This document shows, in pieces, positions 12,001 to 20,362 of a stretch of 64,000 nt of DNA; within the stretch, counting starts at the first letter, position 1; each line of letters opens with the position of its first letter. The DNA is taken from assembly GCA_004335835.1 (NCBI GenBank), contig RWJK01001453.1, positions 24,333-88,332 on the forward strand, read 5' to 3'. Both the position numbers and the translations under genes were made by a program. The notes under the pieces are model-generated. The model was given only the letters and a program-made list of their open reading frames with translations, was not told the DNA's origin and did no database searches. This stretch comes from Scenedesmus sp. ARA3 (taxonomy: Eukaryota > Chlorophyta > Chlorophyceae > Sphaeropleales > Scenedesmaceae).

Positions 12001-14280
12001 GCTGCTCTGATGTGTCAGCGCCTGCAGCCTCCATCGCATTCACCAGCAGCTGGTCTAGCCTGTTAAAGTCGTCCTGGTCACGCACGCTGTTCAGCAGCCG
12101 CAGCAGCCAGCCACTGCAGGGCGCAGACACGAGACCGCACACAAAGAGACATGTTTGATTGGCGACACAGGCTTCACACTGCTCCTGCAAGAGCTGCGCA
12201 AGTGCTGTACGCCCAGAACTTCAAGATATGATAAGCCAAGCCAGCAACTACAAGTCATGACGCCGCTGTCACAGCAGCAAACTATTGCAATTGCTCACCG
12301 CTCGGAAAACTGGCTGAACACGTCGTACGCATCCTGCACCAGCAGCGACAGCTGTGACAGCATCACCGTCTGCCGCTGCAGCGCTGCATGCGGCAGCGCC
12401 AGCAGGTAGTCCTGCACCAGCACGCAGCGCTGCAGCAGCTGGTGGCAGTTGTCGTAGTGGTAGTGCGCGCCGCGCCGCAGGTCATGCAGCAGGCACAGCG
12501 CCTGGCAGTAGGGCACCAGCGACATCGGCACCGGCCTGCTGTGCCTGCGCAGCAACGAAACATGCGGAACGGGCGAAACAGGCAGAACACAAAGGCGGGT
12601 CACACTTCAATCCTCATGTGCAGTACCATGTGCGGTAGCACGCAAGCATCAGAATGGCTGGCAGCAGCTGCAGCCTATTTGCTGGAGGGTGTGACTTGCA
12701 CTGTTGAGGCATGTCACGCTGCTGCTGTGGTTGGGCAAGCGAGGCCTCTCTGCCAACACTGCCGAACAAGCAGCAGCAGCAACTGCAGCGGACACGGCCA
12801 CTGTTGCACAGCATCACAAATGCTTCCACGGCCACTGCAGGTGTATGCTCTGCACCAGCACTCAAGCTGTTGCTGCAGGCATTCGATGTTTGCTCTGTTG
12901 CTATTTATAAAACTTCTGCTCCCTTCTGCATGTACGCCTGCTCATCATCTGTGCTGCTGGCCAGCTGCGCACCTGAACAGCCGCCCGTTTGCTGTGATGC
13001 GCAGCACCTGCATCCCCTTCATCTCCTCGAGAATCACGTTGCTATCAGCAGCTGCCTCCGGCGCAGCCGCATCATCGTCCAGCGGCTGATGCATGCCAGC
13101 AAACGACACACCCAGCTGCAGCGGACCTGACAAGTCGCCTGAGCGGCTGCCCTGCCGTGGCGTGACAGTCGCATACCTACACAGCACCGCAGCATCAGAG
13201 GAGCAGAGAGGGCGCACATGCCATCAGCAAGCAGTCAAGTGCACGCGCCTGGACACACGTGATGGTGCTGGCTGTGATGAGCTTGCAGGAATGTTTGGCT
13301 GGCCGCAAGCCAACCTGCCTGCTGCTGCTTATTTGAGCTCAAGACTCATCAGTTGCTGGCAGCAGCAGGCATGCTGCACGCTGCTGAGCTCCCATGCGCG
13401 ACATCCCATAGCTGCTGCACCTGTTCAAGAAAGCACAACTGCTTGCAGGACAGCTGCAGGACATATGCGCATGCTGCAGGCACAAGCTCAAATCACTTGC
13501 GCGCACAAGCACTGGTGCAGCCAACTGCATCTTGCGAGTAATGCCAGCGGAGGCCGCTGCTGCAGCTACGTACGCTGCTGCATCCGCATACGCACCGGCT
13601 GAGAGTGTTAGCACTGGGCGTGTCGGGTTGAGCATCAACAGTCAGCCCTGCTTCCTCTGGCCTGCTGCCAGCACCCGCCCATGGCAGCGCCCCAGATGAC
13701 GAGCGCTCAGTGATGGTAGGCATGCTGCTCTTGGTAGCTGCCTGTGTGCTGCTGCTCGGCTGCTGCGCAGCTGGCACCGTATCAGGCGCATGCTCCTGCT
13801 GCAGCTGTGTCCTGGTGGCCAGCAGAGCATGGCGCTCTGCTGCATCCAGCACGCCCAGCTGCAGCAGCCTGTGATCACTCAACTGCAGCAGCTGCTGGCC
13901 TGTAACCCCCTGCAGGACAGGTTGCAGCAGCAGCAGGTGCGATGAGGGCGCAGGCACTGCATCACAGGCCCATCAGCAGTGGCATAAGGACAGCAGCAGG
14001 TGACCTGTAGAAGTTCAGCTGGCTACAGCAGACACAGGAGCCTACGCCTTGCAGCAGAAAGTGGTAATACGTAGGCGTCTTGATATCCTTGACCCGGCTT
14101 GCCTACCTGCAGTGCGGTGAGGGATGCCTTCGGAAGCCCAAGCGTGGCAGCCCAGCTGGAGACATCCCCAGGCGCCCATGATGCAATGTCTGCCGGAAGC
14201 TCCGGGCTCACTTGGTCCCTTTCAACTGCGGGTGCAGCCTTTGCCGGTGCAGCAGGCTCTGTGGCAGAGAGTGGCACGCT
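1..14280 (-). CDS. SAM / helical / NB-ARC / TPR STAND protein (NLR-like), 3' end beyond window
   Basis: One minus-strand gene of about 2,580 codons within the window. Phase-compatible exons (5' to 3' of the gene): 14107-14280, 13596-13909, 12973-13176, 12299-12544, 11489-12113, 10980-11375, 10426-10639, 9500-9684, 8883-9026, 8482-8693, 8030-8283, 7343-7600, 6761-6957, 6458-6535, 6040-6225, 5270-5455, 4817-5028, 4188-4503, 3614-3781, 3251-3371 and 1-3053 (open at the window edge). The first listed exon is preceded by an acceptor (ACTCAG), so the true start lies further upstream. Domain order is SAM, alpha-helical region, P-loop NB-ARC with winged helix, TPR, then a Gln/Ala-rich tail. Known STAND/NLR proteins sense ligands through the repeats and signal through the N-terminal domain; a role in immunity or programmed cell death is inference. 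Several nucleotide-binding residues are replaced. Joining of all exons into one transcript is inferred from phase. Confidence 0.75.
2930..7600 (-). other. Kinesin-light-chain-like TPR array of the NLR-like protein
   Basis: At least seven exons encode 42-residue-type TPRs of the KLC/TPR_12 class, recognised by the H-P-x(2)-A turn and the paired helices: for example LHHPDTFNCLTSLVSLLRGA, LGASHPIVAISLQTLGHILR, SEHPRVAAQLMMLGQLAAQQ and LGSSHPATQRTHTLLKQA. The exons 6040-6225 and 5270-5455 are each exactly 62 codons and phase 0, suggesting that TPR units multiplied by exon duplication. In NB-ARC-TPR proteins the TPRs take the ligand-sensing or autoinhibitory place that LRRs hold in land-plant NLRs. 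The first exon (7343-7600) is helical but not clearly TPR. Confidence 0.85.
4500..4675 (-). repeat. Intronic tandem duplication, about 67 bp x 2
   Basis: Two adjacent copies of a segment beginning CAAGAGCAGCGGGCAGC and ending in a TGTGCCGAA.AACTGCG block lie in the intron directly upstream of the TPR exon 4188-4503. They differ at a few positions. No coding role is visible. Confidence 0.7.
8030..11375 (-). other. NB-ARC module with degenerate Walker A, Walker B and MHD motifs
   Basis: In order: a lead-in VYHVPREEEVAELVLGMAD; a P-loop GSHGVGRS (10526-10549) with Arg (codon 10529-10531) where the catalytic Lys is expected; a Walker B segment IVLSHVQELL with Ser-His (codons 9572-9577) where Asp-Asp is expected; an RNBS-B-like strand LQVVVVCEEPLSRI; a GLPLA-type motif GTPLALAV (about 8640-8660); and a winged helix ending FTMHKLVRDAARVL, in which the MHD Asp is Lys (codon 8070-8072). 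The order and spacing are those of NB-ARC proteins, so the family call is firm. The three substitutions predict weak or no nucleotide hydrolysis and possibly altered ADP locking, which is inference. The Walker B exon 9500-9684 is flanked on both sides by echoes of its own ends. Confidence 0.85.
9500..10175 (-). repeat. About 121-bp tandem array of exon-edge copies around the NB-ARC Walker B exon
   Basis: The 5' edge of exon 9500-9684, with its acceptor and adjacent intron, occurs four more times upstream in the intron, with the splice boundary at about 9806, 9926, 10047 and 10170. Each copy repeats about 60 bp of exon encoding GQQLMTGLGLTSDVPDTQQL and still has a CAG acceptor or near-acceptor. 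The other edge of the same exon is copied once at about 9370-9412 together with its donor. Only the 9684 acceptor leads into the full exon. Confidence 0.85.
11489..12544 (-). other. Helical N-terminal region (HeLo/MLKL-NTD-like?) with W..FG..VtW..FW box
   Basis: Two exons (12299-12544 and 11489-12113) encode a run of amphipathic helices with conserved-looking Cys/Leu spacing (a Tyr-Cys-x-Ala-Leu-Cys-Leu-Leu helix, then helices ending VFSQFSER). After a Ser/Gly-rich linker comes a box reading EWRGAFGGRERVTWREFW, just before the NB-ARC. Position and helix content resemble the four-helix adaptor or death-type domains (HeLo/RPW8/MLKL N-terminal class) found at this place in plant and fungal STAND proteins. 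That assignment is inference from pattern and position and needs structure prediction. A death-fold or EF-hand-like box are alternatives for the W..FG..V.W..FW segment. Confidence 0.45.
13596..14280 (-). other. SAM domain of the NLR-like protein, split by an intron
   Basis: The exon 14107-14280 ends with a Trp-x(2)-Gly-Asp-Val-Ser-Ser-Trp start of a SAM domain (residues WAPGDVSSWAATLGLPKASL). The exon 13596-13909 continues it in phase 0 with VTGQQLLQLSDHRLLQLGVL followed by an Arg-containing helix (ERHALLATRTQLQQE). This matches the SAM consensus of W..edV..WL...GL, G..LL.L....L..LGV...G.R..L. SAM domains oligomerise or recruit partners; a scaffold role at the N-terminus of a STAND protein is inference. 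The remainder of the second exon is Ser/Ala/Pro-rich linker. Confidence 0.75.
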
Positions 14281-14472
14281 CTGAGTCGGTGAAGGCGACC
14301 ACCAAGCACATCAGCAGGTCTCCTCATCACACGTCTAGACACGCACCTGCTCTTTCGACGCGCAATGATGCGCTGTTGACCTTTTTCCCCTGAGCAAAGC
14401 TCGGCTGATCAGCTGCTGCTGCTGCTGCACCATCGGGCCCTTTGCTCAGGCAGGCTCCCATGGCTGCTTTAC

Positions 14473-15405
14473 GGAGCCTCCCCTGTCCATGAGCTTGCTG
14501 TACACATCATTCGCCGTTGCTTGCACAGCGATCAGCGGCACAGTCACCACGTTCCTGTCTGTAAAGCATTCATGTGAACAACATTTCAATTATATTACAC
14601 ATTCTTAATGCGGTGCATGCTGCACTGGCAAAAAAAACCTGGATGCACTTGAAGTGCACTGGAGCAGAACCACGAAGTGTGGCATCGCCAACAATTTCAC
14701 AGCTGGTGTTGATGCCTGTGTTCGGGATGCTAGAAAACTTTGATAGGAGGCAAACCAGATAGTATTGCTGTACAGCAGCAGATGCACTTCGCTGTTAGGG
14801 ATATGGCAGCAGTGCTGCCGCAGCACACAGACGACATGAGGGCTCCAAGGAGCGCATGTCACGTACTTCGGTGGTAAAGAGGCTCATCTCGTCCATGAAG
14901 AATGTGTTACAGATTGTCGGCAGGCAGGGAGCAGCAAGCTGAGATACAGAAAGCAGAGTAGGGTATGGCCTGATGCCAGGCTGGCACTACTAGTGCAGGT
15001 GCTGGAAGCAGTGACATGACATGCCATTCTTGTGTACACCAACGAGCTCCCTGAAGAGCTTCACCCAGATGATAATTGATACATTCCGTGATAGAAATTG
15101 CAGCTTGTTGTGTGACATGAACAGAAGAAAGAGGTTGTGCGTCACGCAGTGCAAGCAGCTACACCAAAGTAGGTGGCTCTGAAACAGGAAGCCGCAAGCT
15201 GCCTCACAGTGCATGACAGTGCTTTGCTTTCTTCCTTCTAATTTGTTGTTACCTGCGTTGCTGCCAGCTTGGGGCAGACCAGTTTGAAAAGGCTGCGAAG
15301 CATGGATCTGAAACAGGCAACGAACTGGCTGCCGGGATAGGCATGCGGCCGCGCAGTTACTGCCTGATAGTACTGCCGCCACATGAAGAAAGGGCTTCAT
15401 GCACC
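14473..15405 (-). CDS. Candidate upstream exons, unrecognised
   Basis: Four stretches on the minus strand look coding and carry plausible splice sites: 15253-15405 (donor CAG|GTAACA; includes YPGSQFVACFRSMLRSLFKL), about 15050-15178 (hydrophobic, HNLFLLFMSHNKLQFL), 14867-14940 (CNTFFMDEMSLFTTE, donor GTACGT) and 14473-14558 (VVTVPLIAVQATANDVYSKL, donor GTAAAG). The last ends in phase 0 and could splice to the SAM exon at 14280, making these the true N-terminus of the NLR-like gene. However the phase between 14867 and 14558 does not join cleanly, so a separate gene or a missed exon is possible. No family was recognised. Confidence 0.35.
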
Positions 15406-15799
15406 AGCAACACAAGCAGTCACGTGAGAGCTCAAGCGGCTTCACGTTTTAAGGTTGTAAGCATACGTGTTACACGACGGGAACACAGCCCGTGTCTCAC
15501 TGCAGCGCAAGATAACACCGTCCTTTCCACACACCAAAAGGCACGAGAACCAGTCAGCAATGCTGGCCCCCTTCTGTCTAGCCATGCATGTACGACGCCG
15601 CACTGCGTACCTGCAAATGCATGTGGCATCCCCACCTGCCAATGCATACCAACTGCCAATGTGAACCACCTGCCAATGCAGACCATCCAGGTTGGTGTCC
15701 TCGGAGGTTGGTAAGACATAGTACAACATGAAGCAGCTGATGGCACGATCCACATGACCACGTGCCACAGCACACACAGACCTGCAATAGATCATCCAT

Positions 15800-18700
15800 C
15801 ACAATGCATCAACTGCACATCAACCAAAATAATATGTATGTAATGCGGCAACGTTGTGCAGCCCAAATAACACAATATTCAACTTCCATGTCTGCAGGAA
15901 AGCACACAGAACCCAACACCTGCCATCCACCTGACCTGCTCCCGCTAGCCAGGAATGTGCTCAACACTGCCCTGCTGGCAACACAGCAACCCGCTGGCAT
16001 CCGTTGTACCTTGCAATGCGAGGTAATGTCTAAATCCTGCCCATTATGCAACACTCGCACAAACGTGCAAACTAATGCTGCCAAAATGGCAACAACAGGC
16101 CCGCCCACTGGCACGACTGAGCAGTGTGCCTAGTGAAGGGTGCCGGTTGCTGCATGTGCACTATGCATGGCAAAGAAGTCCCTGCAGGATCAGCCACCAT
16201 CGCCTCACCACTGGCACACAGCAAGTAGGCTCAACACAGCATCATTGGTGAGCTCAGCACAGCATATCCAAAGCTCGCCATTAGCCCAGCACAGCATATC
16301 CAAAGCAATAACCCCAGTCTGCTTGCGGCCCTGGTGCAAACAGCACGACGCTCCCAAGCAACAGGCTCTGCAGCGGAAGCACAACAACTAGCGGCAGCTG
16401 CAGAGCAGCATCATGTGCATGCAAGCACCCGACAGTGCGTTTGGGCCGTAGCAGCAATGCAACGAGGGCCAAGAACATTCAAACATGTGCAACTGCAGTC
16501 CAGCAACAGCACAGAAAGGGTAGTAGTGACTGTGGAAAGAACCCATGGAAAAGCAGCTACTGTCAGGCATGGAGTCAGTATCTGACGTTGCTGCTCAAAG
16601 CACACAGTAACTCGGGCAAGCAGAGTGCAGCAGCAGCTCGTGCGGATGCCGCTGTGGTCTCTAGCAGTTCCTTCATGTGCGCTAGCTGTTGCAACTGGCC
16701 TTTTCTTCTGGCCAGCTGCGCTGTAATGCACGTGCCCAGAGGCTGGGGCTGCATGCGCCTGTAGAAATCGTGTTGCGAGGACACTCCGCAATGATCAATG
16801 CGTGGCCTACCACTGCAAAGCAGCGGCAGGGAAACTGTGTGCAGCTGAGGCAGCACGACCCCACACACTGCGTGTCTCAACAAACCTGGCAAGCCAGAGC
16901 TGCCTGGGATCAACCAAGCGCTGCGGCCCAGCAGCCACAAGGCGAAAGCGCATATGCTGCATGTTAAATACACAAAGTACAATGCTCCTGTGATGCGACG
17001 CAGAATGCGTAACCCACATTTGAGATAGGGAGGGCGCAAGGTAGCCCTCCCACGCCACGAGGAAACAGCCTGTGGCCAGCTGACTGCATGCAAACAACGG
17101 CGGAGGGCGGGTTGAAGTGCAACCACAGCCCGCGATGCAATCCCAACCCAATGTCAAGCACCCATGTGACCTCATGTCTCCTGTGTGCCTCATACATACG
17201 AGAAAAGCTAGACTTTCAGCCGCGGAAGCTCAAAAACTCAGCGCACAAGCAAGACATGCATTCAAACAGCCCCATGCTCTGCCACTCTCAAACCCGCACA
17301 AAGCATCTGCTGATAAGAAACTGCAAGGAGCTGGCCGACATGCTGCCAGCTGTTGACTGGTGTCACCCCACGAATCATGGGGGCTCACTCGCGCACCAGC
17401 ACAAACGCACATGTGCCCCGGTCCCCGGTTGCAGCAAAATCATCGCTAGCACAGCACACTTGCCCTGGCGAGCCACAATGCATATGCCAGAGGCCGGCAC
17501 AGCATGGGGTGAAATGCACCACCTGTTCTGACAAGCACGAAAGCTTCCAAACACCCTAATAAGCCATGGCGCGGGTCTCCTGAACCTCTGACCGTGACTG
17601 AAACACTGAAACTGCAGGGATGCACGACGGACGATGGTGAAAGGCTAGGAAGCCGCTTGAAAGCTGGCGGGCAGTGCACAGTAAAAGCAGATAGCAGTGT
17701 GCAAGCATGAGTGCGCTGCTGGACTCCACAGCACCCAACAGGGGTGACGCGTAACAGGAACCGCAGCTCAACTCCAGCCTAACACATCAGATAATGCAAG
17801 TGTTCGCAGGTGCTGCACAAACAAGCAACACTCCCCGCATGGATTGTGCAACCCGCGACAGCATGGTCAAGCAAAATAATACGCACGGAACAGCCGCATG
17901 CGCCTCGCGGCTGTGCCACATCACAACCTGCATTACTGCATGGCACTGCATTGCTATGTTTGCTCCTGCCACAATACCCCAAAGGATGTTGACGTGCACT
18001 CCGCCGCCTTGGCAGCTGGCACAAGAAGAGGAGGGTGGATGGTGGATGGGAAGCATGCCTGCTTGGGGCCAGGATCAAACGATTAGGCGGGCCTGCATGC
18101 TCAAGCAAGCTGCACTCAAAATGGATGCGGTGAACGCCGCTGTAGCAGCCCCCAATAGGGCACCACAGCAACGAAATCCTGGCACGCTCCTCGTCAGCAG
18201 GAAGCTGGCACTGGTTGCACAGCTGTTGCTACAGCATATGCGGCTGTAGCGGGCCGAAGCAGCGTGAGCAGGAGGAAGGATGGAAGATCAGTGCAAGGTG
18301 TGCTAGACGGCAGACATGCGTGCCAACAAATACTTGTGCACTGCCGCGGCAAGCAAGCACGCAGTGCACATACATTCACAGGACTACTACTGCCGTACAA
18401 GACAAGACAAGTGCACGCAACGAGCGCTCTCAGCCAAAAATGCATGCACACATGACACACGCATGTCCGGTCATACTACCAAAGTGCCACGGCCGGAAAT
18501 TGCCGTGCTAAAATGCATCACCCACAAATGTACTACCGCGTTGTGTGGCGCACGCTCTGTTGTGCTGGCGTATCCCTGCACAGCAGAGGCTGACAGCGCA
18601 ACCGTGTGCCACAGCATGTGCGAATCATGCGCAAACTGCCACACAACAGCATGAGCCACCCAATGCGCCGTGCATGATAGTAGGAGTGAAGAGGGAAGCA

Positions 18701-20362
18701 GTGGAGTACTGTACTAACAAGTGCAGGAAAGCACGCCACTGATGGACAGCTGAGGCCATCACGACAGCAGCAGGAAGAAGCAGCAAAGCACAAGCCGCGG
18801 AAAGATGACGCAGGAAAGCACACAGGCTGCTGTGCTTGCATCACCAGAAAGCCCATCCACAATGCATCAGCTAGCAACCGCTCAGTGACCTCTAAAGAAG
18901 TAGATGTACGTACACACAGCGCAGCCCACACGCCGCCGTTGAGAACAGCGTGTGCGCACACATATGTGGGTGTTGGTTGCAACTGATGCAGAACTGAAAC
19001 CCACATGTGTGTGTGCACTGCATCAAGCTGTTGCTGCAGCTGACGGCGCAGCGCTCAGCATGCAGCAGCAGCCGGCACCCACACACCCATACAACATTAC
19101 TACAGTCCCCGCCTCCAAAGCATAGCAGCGAAACCAAAATGCTTGGCTTGCATGCAGGCCCAAGCACCCCAACATTCTGACCGTCCACAACTGCAGATTC
19201 CCAACGTCCCAACGCCGCTAATTTCTTTCATTCCTTTCATTCCTTACGGGTATACCCTAAGCCCGCCTCGTGCAATATATACACCAAAGTAAGTGCCCCA
19301 GGGACGATTTATGACCCGCGGCGCTGCACAATGTGTTGCGCAGCATCTGGCACGTGCACACCAGCCTAAACACCAAATTAAAGTGACGATTGGAGCTTCA
19401 CAGAACCTTTGCTCAAAGGGAAGCCAATGCGGGCATCCTCATGTAGCATGAACGCAACCATGCGTGGCGCAAACCCATGCGTGGCGCAAATCCTGCACCA
19501 CGCCACAAGCATACTAGGCCATGCAACGAGCAAAGATGAAAGGGCATGGCGCCACACACAACGCTGGACTCGGTGGTACATGCACACACAGAATGGCAGT
19601 GCAGCATACTGTCGCTGCTAGCGTCCCACTGTATGACGCGATTACTCCCAACGGCAGTTGTTGCACATGAAACCTGATCCATTTCTATCCAAGTTCTCCC
19701 TGCCTGCCAATCAATCAGGCGTAGCTCAGCGCAGCAGGGGCTGAGGCTGGTCATCCCTTGCATCTGAAAATAGGTGCATTCAAGGGAAAGGAGCGTGCAC
19801 GTGCCGCGAGGACAGCACCTTGCAAGCCCGCCTGAGTACCCCTGCGCAGCCCCGGACCACAAAACCAAGACGAGGCAAATCCTGCTGTCAAGGAACATCC
19901 TGCTGAGGAACATCCCTTGCGCTTCAGCTGCGCACCAGCCTGCCATCGATTGCACAGGCATGAACGCACCTCAGCTTGATGTACCACCACACTGAACAAG
20001 CCGCCTTGCATCCATACGGTCAAACACAAAGTCAAACATGCGGTCAATGTAACGCACACAGGTCCGCCACGCATGGGGGCCGCACCCAAAGCTGCCATGC
20101 TCCACCAAAGCAGCCCCCAGCTCCTTCCACAATCCTATACACAAATTACTTTGCACCGGTCACTGACCAGCCCATGCAACGAACATAATAACATGCAGCA
20201 TCTCAGCGTCACAACAGCTCTTTGCATGCCAAGCAAGCGCTCGACATGCAACCTCCCCACTCCCATGCCTGCAAACTCAATGAAACCGGATTACGAAGCG
20301 TCCTGCAAGCCCACATCAAACCGTCCTGCAAACACGCCTTGCAGGACACATTTCCTGCAAGC
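15800..20362. other. 4.5 kb without a recognisable gene
   Basis: No open frame in this stretch resembles a known family and none shows consistent codon character with splice sites. On the minus strand 16620-16830 one frame (including DFYRRMQPQPLGTCITAQL) looks mildly coding and could be an isolated exon. Short direct repeats are present: CAGCACAGCATATCCAAAG twice near 16255-16302, a 17-bp unit CATGCGTGGCGCAAACC twice at about 19458-19492, and a TATA-like AATATATACA near 19276. The stretch may contain the long 3' UTR of the zinc-finger gene (minus) and upstream sequence of the NLR-like gene, or a non-coding transcript. Confidence 0.5.

Noticed and set aside
17028..17050. Small hairpin GAGGGC...GCCCTC
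   Set aside because: Six-base stem with no context; expected by chance.
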